Shown here: positions 44,801 through 53,632 of the stretch, piece after piece | Position numbering within the stretch: position 1 is the stretch's first letter | Layout: each line of letters opens with the position of its first letter | Position numbers and translations under genes: made by a program | Notes under the pieces: model-generated | The model's input: the letters and a program-made list of their open reading frames with translations, nothing else | Told to the model about the DNA's origin: nothing | Databases searched by the model: none | NCBI RefSeq assembly: GCF_900156465.1 | Contig: NZ_LT707064.1 | Span: 2,822,501 to 2,886,500, forward strand | Direction of reading: 5' to 3' | DNA: 64,000 nt | Origin: Pseudomonas sp. 7SR1 | GTDB lineage: Bacteria > Pseudomonadota > Gammaproteobacteria > Pseudomonadales > Pseudomonadaceae

Positions 44801-45392
44801 CGGTGATCGGGTGGAGGTCCAAAGCACGGTAGATCGCAGCGAAATGATCGCCAACAGCAATCAAACGGCGGAACTGACCCTCACGGTTACCCTCGCAGGG
44901 GAGCCGCAGAAAAACGTCAACGTGTACTGGACGTCCAAGTCGTGCCGTATCGATCCGCCAAAGTCCGTCACCAACCAATATGGCAAGGTCACGGCCACCG
45001 TGCATGCCGGTACGACGATGGGGCGTGACCTGATCAGCTATCGGCTCGATGCCCGCGAGCCACAGCCGGCGGTGACGATCACCCTGGGGAACGATCCTTC
45101 TACGTTCGAGTTTGCCCGCGTGGAGGGCGATTTCGTTGTCACCAAGGAAAAAGCCGGCACCGACGTTACCTTGCGGGCGCACTTGCACGACCGCTACGGC
45201 AACCCGGTTGCCCATGAGCCGGTGAGTTGGGAGCTCAAACCGCTTTACAACATCCCTGTCCTGGGTACCACCAACGCCGAGGGCATGGCCGACGTGACGT
45301 TCACCAGCACGGCACCGCTTAAAGTTGACGAACCGATAATCAGGAGGGATGACCTGAGCCTGCTGTTTATGCCCATCGAATTCATCTCATGA
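41808..45392 (+). CDS. Tc toxin TcA N-terminal half (TcaA-like, VRP1 domain)
   Basis: 1194-aa subunit corresponding to the N-terminal part of TcA. The VRP1/SpvA-related region covers roughly residues 60-520 (VRQGLLALVEGPTYEKLFAPNFGNKCPP..., DYWMTSSTVRALGLFRMLQEDYRCSAQEFAVFVGD), followed by helical shell segments (QSTLDASTTLKLGMLPPDASFSAYQAVADQV). From about residue 1002 to the end there are two bacterial Ig-like (Big_1 type) domains: ELTLTVTLAGEPQKNVNVYWTSKSC and DVTLRAHLHDRYGNPVAHEPVSWELK. This Ig tail is unusual for TcaA. No signal peptide. Together with the next gene it makes a split TcA, as TcaA/TcaB do in Photorhabdus. Functions in pore formation and receptor binding on target (insect) cells. 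Confidence 0.88.
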   Translation: MKDSPARIASRFCEQLLAERQSEQLSDLEQYFAAGGSVCALARKGAVGLVNEYGLEREDAQALAFRLNGLATWILRGFIEAQLTRHEPLPPFVRQGLLALVEGPTYEKLFAPNFGNKCPPDAIEAIHSPVAYAVWLKHWSQRRLIPSEPSEAYALTTRRKDLDLLRIDPVATHRVLSSVEVVSAVLEKSIEDSLGGVGNLDEMLSRRRYPNGLPYHHPWTTLDELTRDLGLSVGTVVRWCDPAFPYFLRALPWGDTSSHALIQAARLSPALRQLMLEASPFPGGDQERYFKENFAARTDIESQNLNQTFFFNQRTQLTQSGLEALLSVESFAPTLSEHALMLDARITPGHSGSVFINNGLTEPSMGIRYGGRPITNNITELIDGGIFRTDRIDRLNRKIRLDNALELPSHETDALLSAIIGAESNSAAVANASSQAQPPDYWMTSSTVRALGLFRMLQEDYRCSAQEFAVFVGDISVFGRGSELSQFDRVFNRDTLSTPALLMDDGTFELIPETEADALTVAQICGGLNIDLATYFNLAPLIADALGLTALQRSLPVLSSFYRVARLAQLLGIAPNVAVEILRRLSGESGLVALLGRPVIGADGQAADVLASIQRLEGWVRWCADNNLDVAWTVERVQPVAAPTEPSPAQNRLFDLLRSQLAPALFTEAALRMAGVPPLSNDRQWTQQLLELADTHGLVIHRSESADLPYEDYARAMVERIVRQVLGRDDPQTVEQIVGVLLSSRAGQRSVVQESLGVYGELSASLALPVLAWAGSTVYEVLSYVSGRPAAGVSSRNHRRDDEPGDPFLGMLVGFTHRSDVVKTLKLSEAFLALYLRVGDGVEPAPATAPFTPRALYYLTVYNRAVTLSQKPESPLLDYLELVNGLPNDLSGDGLRLVQAHAAELLAELFDWSAEEVRACADRVNPGQGYIRSLGHLDLFTRLRGFSLQSTLDASTTLKLGMLPPDASFSAYQAVADQVTAQLADPHRTSPLYGLHAGGDRVEVQSTVDRSEMIANSNQTAELTLTVTLAGEPQKNVNVYWTSKSCRIDPPKSVTNQYGKVTATVHAGTTMGRDLISYRLDAREPQPAVTITLGNDPSTFEFARVEGDFVVTKEKAGTDVTLRAHLHDRYGNPVAHEPVSWELKPLYNIPVLGTTNAEGMADVTFTSTAPLKVDEPIIRRDDLSLLFMPIEFIS

Positions 45393-45413
45393 AGCACGCT
45401 TCTCCAGCACCAC

Positions 45414-45438
45414 GGTACTCGTCGCCTTGACGAGTGCC
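45414..45438 (+). other. Hairpin in the TcaA - TcaB gap
   Basis: GGTACTCGTC-gcctt-GACGAGTGCC, a 10-base stem with one G-T pair, in the 67-base gap between the two TcA genes. No T-run follows, so it is not a classical terminator; it could influence mRNA processing or ribosome loading. Confidence 0.4.
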
Positions 45439-45459
45439 CCCCACTCACAGGAGAGGGCA

Positions 45460-48400
45460 ATGGCCACGCAAGACATCACCCGGGCGACCGCCCTGCGCCG
45501 AGACGCGTTGATCGAATGTGCCTTGGGCATCAAGCAGATCGAAGACAAGGATGACAACAAGGGATACCCGACGATCCAAACGGCGGACGACCTGCTGGAG
45601 TGGCTGCGCACCGATCCCCTGGATAACCATCAGGTCAAGACGACCTGGGTCGCCGAGGCGGTCAGTTGTTTGCAGCAGTACATCCATGCCGTCTATCAGA
45701 AGCTCGAACCGGGCTATACCCAACGGGAATTCGACAGCAAGGACCTGAAGGATTGGGACATCGCCAGCCAATACCCACTGTGGGCCGCCAGCCAATTGCT
45801 CAAATGCATGCCCGAGGACTACATCACTCCATATGCGCGCATTCGTAAGACCAGCCTGTTCAGGGCGCTGGAAAGCAATCTCAACCAGACCCGGCTGACG
45901 ACCGATTCGGTGCAGTCGGGCGTCCAGCAATATCTGCGCGCCTTTGAAGAGGTGTGCAACCTGGATGTGCTCAACGGCTATGTCGACGGCGCCGATGCCC
46001 GCCGTGCCGACTATTACCTGGTGGGCCGGGAGCGAATCGCGCCCTATCGCTATTTCTGGCGCAAGGCCGACGTCCAGCTGGATGTCGACAGCCGGGCGAT
46101 CAACCCGGCGGCCTGGAGCGAATGGCAACCGGTCGACATTCCCAGCGATGTGCAGGTGCTCGACAGCCGGCTGGTCTTTTGGGGAGGGCGCTTGTGCCTG
46201 GTCTGGGCCGAATGGCGCCAGGCGTTGTTCGATGGCGACGGCGGCTTGCAAAAGCCCTATGAGCTTGAGCTGAAGGTGGCGTTCATCACGCTGGACGGCA
46301 AGTGGTCGCCGCCGATACGGCTGAACCTGTCGGAGTTCGATAAGGACGTCAGCCCGAACTGCCGGCTGGTGGCGGTGATGCTGCGCGACGATGTGGACCC
46401 GTTGTATCCCAAAGGGCGACTGGCGGTGCATTTGACCAATGCGGTGACCCCACCGGTGTTCTTGGGGTCACGATCCGGTCCGGTGGACATCTATGAAACG
46501 CGCGACGCGCTGTTTCGCAAAGTGGGCGACGAAAAGCCGATCATGGATCACTTGGCCATGGTTCGCTTCTCCAATCCATCGACGCTTCAGCAGCGAGTCG
46601 GGACTGCGCAATTTTCCAGAATGACAGAAACGGTATCGGTGGGCGCGAATCCGCTGGTAGAAAAATTCACGCTCAAAACAGTGGTGACAACGAGCGCAGG
46701 CAAACAACAACTGCGTTTCCAACCGCACTGTGCCCTTCTGGTGCCCGGGAGGGAAGGCGAATCGAAGGCTTTCACGATATCGGTGCAATTTCCCTCGGGC
46801 GGTGACCCGCCGTCCGCTACCGAATCGCATTCCGACAATGGCGGCTGGTCATTCGCTTGGAATAAATATGAGCGCGATAGCTTTGCCGGTTTGACCGCCA
46901 CATTCATCCTGGAGGGGCCGGGTAACTTTGGCAGCAAGACCTTCGTGCTGGAGCTCAAGGGCCTGCCTGTCGAACCTCGCCTGCCCTCCCTGCACAAGAG
47001 CAATGCGCGCGGAGCCCAATTCCTGCACCTCAACGACCCGGCCCTGACGCTCAAGTACGCGCGCCTGAATACCCTGATCGGTGCGGAACTGGTGACGCGC
47101 GCCAACGTGTCGACCGATGCCGTGCTCGATTGGGATACCCAGTTTCCCGACGAGCCCGCGCTGCCCGACGGGGCAGCCGAGCCCAACGGGCCGTTCGACG
47201 GGGCCAACGGGCTGTTTTTCTGGGAACTGTTTTTTCATCTGCCCCACTTGGTGGCAACGCGGCTCAAGGACGAAGAGCGTTTTGTCGAAGCCCAGCAATG
47301 GCTGCATTTCATTTTCGATCCCCAGGCGCCCGCAGATGCCGCTCGAGCGAATCCGAAACCGCGCTATTGGCGTTGCCGACCGTTGAATGTGCCCAGCGCC
47401 GAGGGTGACGTGGGCTGCGAAGCCGACAACCCCACCGATCCCGACGCGATTGCTTACTCGACGCCGCGGCATTACCAGATGCTGATTTTCCTCGACTACG
47501 TCGCCAACCTGGTGGCGTGGGGGGACTGGCTGTATCGGCAATTGACCCGTGACAGCCTGGCGGCGGCCAAGCTGCAATACCTGCGGGCCAAGAACCTGAT
47601 GGGCGCTGCCCCGGACGTTCAGACTCTCAGCCAGTGGACGCCCGCCACATTGGCGGAGCTGGTCGAGGAGCTGGAGGACAGTGCCGAGCTCAAGGCATTC
47701 GAGCAGGCGTTGCTGCTGGATTCGGGTTCGTTGCCGGTCAGGACCCGTTTTTTCGAAGACCCCGGCGTCATCGGGGCCGGTCGTTTCCGGCTGCCGGTGA
47801 GCCAGCGAGTGATGCAGCTTTATGAATTACCGGCCCAGCGCATGTACAACCTGCGCAACAACCTGACCATCGACGGCAAACCCCTCTCCATCGAACTGTT
47901 CAGCACGATCAACCCTTCGGATCTGCTCAACAATCTGGCGGCCGGCGGTGGCGGGCCCGTACGTCCCATGGGCGGTCCCTTGCGGGTCGCGGCGTTTCGC
48001 TGGCGCCCGCTGTTCGATACCGCCATCCGGGCCACCCAGTACTTGCAGGATTGCGGCAATCAGGTGATGCGCCTGCTGGAACAGCAGGATCGGGGCGAAC
48101 AGGATCTTCTGCAGCAGCGCCATCTGACCGAGCTGAGTACTTTCGTCAGGACGGTGCAGGAAGAAAATCTCGCTCAACTGCGGGACACTCTGGCGGCCTT
48201 GCACAGCAGCCGCACGTTGACCGAGGAACGGCAAACACATTACGCGAGGCTGTATGTCGAGCACATTTCCAATAGCGAATACAAGGTCATGGGGGCGCTC
48301 GACACCGCTAAATGGCTGACGTCGCTGAGCACATCGATGCAAGTGGCCGGCGCTGTCATCGACGCCTTCCCCACAATATTCGGTCTGGCCAACGGCGGGC

Positions 48401-49575
48401 ACCAGCCGGGTAGCCTGCCCAGGGCCGTCAGCTATGGGTTCCAGGTCGCGGCCGAGGTGGTGCGCACCGATGCCGAGAAGGATGCCACCTCCGAAAGCTA
48501 TCGGCGGCGGCGTCAGGACTGGGGGCTGGCACGGGATCAGGCCACGGCGGAGCTGGCGATGATCAATGAGCAGATCAAGGCCCAGGAGCACGCGGTCTAC
48601 GCCGCCGAGGCCAGCCTGGAGCAGATTCTCAAGATGAATGCACAGACCCAGGCGCTCTATGATTTCCTGCTCACCCGCGCCACCCGCGTCGAGCTGTACC
48701 GCTGGTACCTGGGGCAGTGCAAGACCCTGCATTACCAGGCCTACGACCAGGTCGTCAGCCTGTGCCTGAGCGCCCAGAGCGCATTGCAGCTGGAAACCGC
48801 CGAGTTCGGTCTTTCTCACATACGCACCGATGCGTGGCTCGACAATTATTACGGCCTGACCGCCGGAGACGCGTTGCGGCTCGATCTGCTGCGCATGGAA
48901 GCCGATTACCTGCTGCGGTACGAGCGACGACTGGAGATCGTCAAGACCGTATCCCTGCGTCAGTTGTTCGATGACGGCATCGATCCAGAGCCGGACTACG
49001 CAAGCTGGGATGAAGCGCGAAACTATTTGACAAAAAACGGCGTCCTGAATTTTCGACTTTCCCAATTGCTGTTCGACCGTGACTACCACGACCACTACTG
49101 CCGGCAGATCAGCGCCGTGGATGTCACCTTGCCGACGTTGCTTGGCCCTTTTGAAAACGTCTGCGCAACATTGACGCAGATCGGCAGTGCCACCGCGATC
49201 AAGCCCTCCCTCGAGTCGCTGGACTACCTGTACGGGGCCAGTTCCCTGCCACCGGCCGATGTGCTGCTCAATATCAGCAGCGGTGAACAGATGGCCATTT
49301 CCATCGGCCTGGACGATTTTGGCGTGGCGGCGCTGAAACCCGATGAGGGCTTGCGAAATACCTTCGAGAACACTGGCGCGGTGTCCCGTTGGACCCTGTC
49401 CTTCCCCTGGTTCGATAGCGAGCAGCACCGCCAGAAGAAGCAACTGGAGGCCCTGAACGACGTCATCGTGAAGGTGCGCTACACGGCCAAGGTGGGAGGC
49501 CCGGCGTTTTCCCGGTATGTCCAGGACAAAGTGAGAGCAGCCAACCTCACAGCGCTCCAGGGGTCGCAACGATGA
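45460..49575 (+). CDS. Tc toxin TcA C-terminal half (TcaB-like)
   Basis: 1371-aa subunit carrying the receptor-binding, pore-channel and TcB-binding parts of TcA. N-terminal ABC-toxin region (ATALRRDALIECALGIKQIEDKDD..., VQSGVQQYLRAFEEVCNLDVLNGYVDG), a neuraminidase-like beta domain (YRYFWRKADVQLDVDSRAINPAAWSEWQPVD...), the long helical channel (DWGLARDQATAELAMINEQIKAQEHAVYAAEASLEQILKMNAQTQALYDFL), and the C-terminal TcB-binding domain (FENTGAVSRWTLSFPWFDSEQHRQKKQLEALNDVIVKVRYTAKVGG). Start at ATG 45460 with AGGAG, not the frame start at 45427. Its stop overlaps the next ATG by 4 bases. Confidence 0.9.
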   Translation: MATQDITRATALRRDALIECALGIKQIEDKDDNKGYPTIQTADDLLEWLRTDPLDNHQVKTTWVAEAVSCLQQYIHAVYQKLEPGYTQREFDSKDLKDWDIASQYPLWAASQLLKCMPEDYITPYARIRKTSLFRALESNLNQTRLTTDSVQSGVQQYLRAFEEVCNLDVLNGYVDGADARRADYYLVGRERIAPYRYFWRKADVQLDVDSRAINPAAWSEWQPVDIPSDVQVLDSRLVFWGGRLCLVWAEWRQALFDGDGGLQKPYELELKVAFITLDGKWSPPIRLNLSEFDKDVSPNCRLVAVMLRDDVDPLYPKGRLAVHLTNAVTPPVFLGSRSGPVDIYETRDALFRKVGDEKPIMDHLAMVRFSNPSTLQQRVGTAQFSRMTETVSVGANPLVEKFTLKTVVTTSAGKQQLRFQPHCALLVPGREGESKAFTISVQFPSGGDPPSATESHSDNGGWSFAWNKYERDSFAGLTATFILEGPGNFGSKTFVLELKGLPVEPRLPSLHKSNARGAQFLHLNDPALTLKYARLNTLIGAELVTRANVSTDAVLDWDTQFPDEPALPDGAAEPNGPFDGANGLFFWELFFHLPHLVATRLKDEERFVEAQQWLHFIFDPQAPADAARANPKPRYWRCRPLNVPSAEGDVGCEADNPTDPDAIAYSTPRHYQMLIFLDYVANLVAWGDWLYRQLTRDSLAAAKLQYLRAKNLMGAAPDVQTLSQWTPATLAELVEELEDSAELKAFEQALLLDSGSLPVRTRFFEDPGVIGAGRFRLPVSQRVMQLYELPAQRMYNLRNNLTIDGKPLSIELFSTINPSDLLNNLAAGGGGPVRPMGGPLRVAAFRWRPLFDTAIRATQYLQDCGNQVMRLLEQQDRGEQDLLQQRHLTELSTFVRTVQEENLAQLRDTLAALHSSRTLTEERQTHYARLYVEHISNSEYKVMGALDTAKWLTSLSTSMQVAGAVIDAFPTIFGLANGGHQPGSLPRAVSYGFQVAAEVVRTDAEKDATSESYRRRRQDWGLARDQATAELAMINEQIKAQEHAVYAAEASLEQILKMNAQTQALYDFLLTRATRVELYRWYLGQCKTLHYQAYDQVVSLCLSAQSALQLETAEFGLSHIRTDAWLDNYYGLTAGDALRLDLLRMEADYLLRYERRLEIVKTVSLRQLFDDGIDPEPDYASWDEARNYLTKNGVLNFRLSQLLFDRDYHDHYCRQISAVDVTLPTLLGPFENVCATLTQIGSATAIKPSLESLDYLYGASSLPPADVLLNISSGEQMAISIGLDDFGVAALKPDEGLRNTFENTGAVSRWTLSFPWFDSEQHRQKKQLEALNDVIVKVRYTAKVGGPAFSRYVQDKVRAANLTALQGSQR

Positions 49576-52500
49576 ACAGAGAACCTGTCAACACCCGGAC
49601 CAATATCCTCCTCAACGGGCATTTCGACCTGGGCTTTGCCCACTGGGAAAGCGCCGGTGCGCCAGGATACAACTACGCCCGCAAGGAAGGCACATGGGAA
49701 GGGCTGCCCATCTTCTACATGTCTCTTTACAAAGGTACGGGGATTACCCAGACAGTGCCTGCGCCGGCACCGCAATCAGCCGGGGCGCGCTACCGTTTGA
49801 GTTTCCTCTACGACAACCGCCATGCAGATCCGGGGGTTTTCATCCTGCGCCGGCGTGGCACCGAAGACCAGCTGGAAATACCGCTGCCTGCAACGGGGAA
49901 CAGGGGGGACGCCCCTGAAACCCTGGCATTGAGCCTGACACCCATCACGGCGTCGATCGAGTTCGATGTCGAGGGCGAGGATCTTTTCGAGTTCGTCATC
50001 CTCAGCCCGGCTCAAGCCTCGACGACCGTGGACCTCATCGTCGCCCGGATCGATTTGCACCTTGAGCTTGAGCCGCTGGTGCTGGCGCGCATCGTCAATG
50101 ATGGCCAGGTGTTCACCCCGACCGGGCAGCCCTTGCTCTATCTGTGTCACGGTGCCACCGGCAGCAAGCGCCACCAGGTCACCTTCCAGCCGGCGCCGGA
50201 CAGCCCCTGGGCCGGCACCGAAGCCTTGCTGTGGAGCCAGGACAACCCCCTGGAGGCGGTGGTGATCTCGCCCGAATGGGGGGAGAACCAAACGATCGAA
50301 ACGGCCTGGCAGGTGGATTGCCCTGAACCGGTCTCGGATGACACTCAACGGTTCAACCTGTCCATCTACAGCAAGTACCACGCCGATATCTACCTGATTG
50401 CCGTTTCGCTCGGGCATCATCGGCTGGTGGTCGAGACTATCCTGGACCCGGCCTATCAACCGGTGATCGAATACGCTCAATCGGTCAAGCTGGGCGTTCG
50501 GGTGAAGTCCTATTACCTGGACCTGCCGATGCGCGGTTATGAAGTCACCTGGCTGCTGGGCAATGACATGATTTCAGTCGGCCCGACCGATGACGGTGGC
50601 GAGGCGTGGCTTGATTTCACCCCTGCCCGCGACGGCGCGCTCGCCGTGAAAGCCCGGGTCGAGAGCCCCTTTTATGCACAGGGCAACACGGCACACACCT
50701 TCAACGTCCAGGCCCATGCCACGGACCCGCTGAAGACTGTGCAAGTCAAGTTCCCGAATATGGACGCCGCGCCCTGGGGGGAGAAAACCGGCTACCCCGA
50801 CCGCGGTGCGTCGTATCGCTTGGAAGTCTCCTTTGCCGCCGCCAGCCCGCTGCTCAACCGTCATGTCTGGTTGGCCTGGGAGGGCAAGCCCCCCGAGGAC
50901 TTGGGCGTGACGGTTCAGCCGGCCTTGATGCAGCCGGTTCCGGTCACCAGCACCCCTCTGGCCTGGCGCCTTGATTGTCAGGACCTGACCGATGGCCAGT
51001 TCAACTTGCGGTTGGGCAGCGCCGACCTGTTGAGGCCGACCGTGGTCAATCCCATGTCACTGGCCCGTCACAGCCTGAAGATTGGCGAGGTGCGCGGGCC
51101 CAACCGGGCTCCGGTGGTGGACGAGGGGGATTATGCCTGGTGCATGTTGCGGGTGGTGACCCAGGCAGGTGACCAGCCGGTTGCCGGGGTTGCGGTGGAG
51201 TGGGACGCCTCCGGGGGACTCCAGCGCACCTTCACCGGCGTCGACGGCTGGGCCAGCGTGATCGATCGGCCCGCGGTGCATAGGGCCTACACCCTGGCAG
51301 CGCGAGTCAACCCCCGGGAAGGCGCGCCGGCGCTCAAGCACGACTTCGAGATCCAGACCTTGGCCACCAGCGCCTGGAAGACGGCCAGTTTCACTCTGGA
51401 TGAGACTGCGGTCGACCGGGTGGGGGCAGGGGCGGTGTGCCGCATGGGGCAGACGTATGCGTTTCGCCTCGCGGTGGAGTCCGGCAGCCCGCTGATCGGC
51501 AAGGAGATTTCCCTGCGCTGGCGCGATCCGGCCGCCGTCCGTTCAATCGTCATCGCCAATATGGAAGCTCCGGTCACCGTCACCGCCAGCGGCGTGCAAT
51601 GGAGCGTCGATGCGTTGGTGGTCGACACCAGCGGCGTGTTCGACCTGCAAGTGATCTCGAACGGGATGGAGGCACGCGACCTGGCGTTTCGCTCGCTTCC
51701 CCGGGACCTGTCCACCGAGGTCGGGCTGGTCTTCGATCAAGTGCCGAAGACCTGGACGGACGACGTCGACTTGTACCCGTGCATCGGCGCCACGCACGAA
51801 CTGACCGTCCAGCCGACGAATAACCTGGGCGGCCTGCATGGCCTGCTGCTAGAGACCGCCATGGCACCGGACCTGCCGCCGGAGTGGGTCATCGTCCCGT
51901 CCTTGGCGCAACCGGCTCCCATGACCGCCGGTGGCATTCGTTATCGTTGTGACCTGACAGCCACGACTGAAACAGCGGAGCGTCGATGCAGTGCCACTGT
52001 TCTGGGTATCGACGGTTTTACCCAACCAGCCGCTTTCGGATTCAAGCTGGCCCACAATAAGGTAGTGGTCGGTACCCCGTACGACGTGGCGACCGACCCG
52101 GTGCTGAGCAAGGGCGAAAGCGCACGGTTGGCCGTACGGTACCTGTCGGCATTCACGGGCAGGCCGGCAAACGATGTCAGCGTCGAGTGGGGCGACGGGC
52201 AAGTGTCGTTGAGCGCCGCAGACGGTATCGCCCAGCGCAGTTACCAGCCGACCAGCGCGGGAAGCCAGGAGGTCCTGGCTTGCGTCAGCAACCCCTATGA
52301 TGCGACCCAGGTCGAGCATGCGTTTTACGTTTACGCGTATCAGGAAGACCCCTGGCTCGACCTGCGCGTCAGTGTCGGGTCCGGCGCAGAACAGCGGTGG
52401 GGCGAAGGTACTTTTTTCCCCCGACGCGAAGGGCGGTTGGACTTGACGCTCACCGCCCGGTCGGACAGTCCTTTACTCAACCAGGCGCTGACGCTGGGAC

Positions 52501-53630
52501 TCGAAGGCGCCTATGAATTGGACACGGGCTTGTCTTTCGGACCGGTAGGGCTGGGCGTGTCGCGTCCCCTGGGCACTGCCGGCCTGCCGCTCAGTATGTT
52601 GGCCGCTGACCGGACCGATGCGGCGTTTTACCTGCAACTGTCCGCCTCGAGACTGTTGGCCCGCTCACCACTGAATGCGTTTTCCCTGGGCAGCCACCTG
52701 CCTGTGGATGTCATGGCCGCAACGAACCAGGAGCCGACGGTGGTCGACTGGGGCGAGACGTTGTTTTTTGAGATCACCTTGACCAATTCATTGTCCGGAC
52801 AACCTGCCCGAAATGTTCAGGTGTCCTGGAGCGGTACTGACCAGGCCATGGAGGACGTCGTGACATTCACCGATTTCTATGGTGTCGCGCGTTTCAGTTT
52901 CACGGCGACGGCGTCCGGGCCGGGCACCGTGACTGCCCGTGCCGTCGGTGGCATCGAGGTCGTTGAGTTTACCTATTTCGTACATGAAGCCTGTGTGATA
53001 CAGGAGCTGACCGGTTCGGGCCTGGAGAACGCGCCGGGCGAAGAAATCAGCGCCGAGGCCACGGTGGTCAGTGCCGCCAGCGGCGAGCCGGTAGAGGGGG
53101 TACGGGTGCACTGGTTCTACAAGGGCGTTGTGCTCGAGCCGGTCGTCACCGATGCGGCTGGCAAGGCGCGGATCACATTCGAATTACCGCCGAGGATAGG
53201 GCGTTATGTCCTGAGTGCATCCGTCAGGGGCGTGCTGGGGTGGGAGGCAGCCCGGTTGGAGTCCAGGGTCACGGGGACACAGGATTCCTGGGTGCGGGAA
53301 TTCACGCTTCGGCTGAACGAGCGGCCGATCGACATGGACGATCTGGTCAACTGGAAAATGATCCTCAAGGATACGCTGCCCAGTACGCTGGAATTGAAGG
53401 TCAGGAAAGACAGTAACCTGATTCACGAAACCAGTGTTTCGTTGTATGGCTTCCCTCCGGAAGCCCTCGGGCTGCGGTTTGACCCGCAGTTGCGTGTCCT
53501 GCGGCCCGTCACCACGGTGCCCTTGTCCTGGTCGATCATTCCACGGGAAGGCGCTTTCGGCGAATTCGAGCTGGAGTTTCGAAGCCCTGACCTGCCGCCT
53601 CGCTGGCTACCGTTCAAGGTGGAGCATTGA
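49572..53630 (+). CDS. Modular Ig-like/CBM-like protein, last gene of the Tc subunit operon
   Basis: 1352-aa protein of unknown function, translationally coupled to tcaB (ATGA at 49572-49575). The first 160 residues (NILLNGHFDLGFAHWESAGAPGYNYARKEG...) resemble a jelly-roll carbohydrate-binding module (CBM 4/9 type). The rest alternates two modules: a Big_1-type Ig domain (for example VTQAGDQPVAGVAVEWDASGGLQRTF; SFTGRPANDVSVEWGDGQVSLSAADG) and a second repeat of about 110 residues marked by 'SPLLn..v.L..eG'. I count about five of each. No signal peptide or membrane anchor. A role as accessory receptor-binding or stalk subunit of the toxin is inference from operon position and fold. It converges with the DUF58 gene with only 2 bases between stops. 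Confidence 0.8.
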   Translation: MNREPVNTRTNILLNGHFDLGFAHWESAGAPGYNYARKEGTWEGLPIFYMSLYKGTGITQTVPAPAPQSAGARYRLSFLYDNRHADPGVFILRRRGTEDQLEIPLPATGNRGDAPETLALSLTPITASIEFDVEGEDLFEFVILSPAQASTTVDLIVARIDLHLELEPLVLARIVNDGQVFTPTGQPLLYLCHGATGSKRHQVTFQPAPDSPWAGTEALLWSQDNPLEAVVISPEWGENQTIETAWQVDCPEPVSDDTQRFNLSIYSKYHADIYLIAVSLGHHRLVVETILDPAYQPVIEYAQSVKLGVRVKSYYLDLPMRGYEVTWLLGNDMISVGPTDDGGEAWLDFTPARDGALAVKARVESPFYAQGNTAHTFNVQAHATDPLKTVQVKFPNMDAAPWGEKTGYPDRGASYRLEVSFAAASPLLNRHVWLAWEGKPPEDLGVTVQPALMQPVPVTSTPLAWRLDCQDLTDGQFNLRLGSADLLRPTVVNPMSLARHSLKIGEVRGPNRAPVVDEGDYAWCMLRVVTQAGDQPVAGVAVEWDASGGLQRTFTGVDGWASVIDRPAVHRAYTLAARVNPREGAPALKHDFEIQTLATSAWKTASFTLDETAVDRVGAGAVCRMGQTYAFRLAVESGSPLIGKEISLRWRDPAAVRSIVIANMEAPVTVTASGVQWSVDALVVDTSGVFDLQVISNGMEARDLAFRSLPRDLSTEVGLVFDQVPKTWTDDVDLYPCIGATHELTVQPTNNLGGLHGLLLETAMAPDLPPEWVIVPSLAQPAPMTAGGIRYRCDLTATTETAERRCSATVLGIDGFTQPAAFGFKLAHNKVVVGTPYDVATDPVLSKGESARLAVRYLSAFTGRPANDVSVEWGDGQVSLSAADGIAQRSYQPTSAGSQEVLACVSNPYDATQVEHAFYVYAYQEDPWLDLRVSVGSGAEQRWGEGTFFPRREGRLDLTLTARSDSPLLNQALTLGLEGAYELDTGLSFGPVGLGVSRPLGTAGLPLSMLAADRTDAAFYLQLSASRLLARSPLNAFSLGSHLPVDVMAATNQEPTVVDWGETLFFEITLTNSLSGQPARNVQVSWSGTDQAMEDVVTFTDFYGVARFSFTATASGPGTVTARAVGGIEVVEFTYFVHEACVIQELTGSGLENAPGEEISAEATVVSAASGEPVEGVRVHWFYKGVVLEPVVTDAAGKARITFELPPRIGRYVLSASVRGVLGWEAARLESRVTGTQDSWVREFTLRLNERPIDMDDLVNWKMILKDTLPSTLELKVRKDSNLIHETSVSLYGFPPEALGLRFDPQLRVLRPVTTVPLSWSIIPREGAFGEFELEFRSPDLPPRWLPFKVEH

Positions 53631-53632
53631 TC

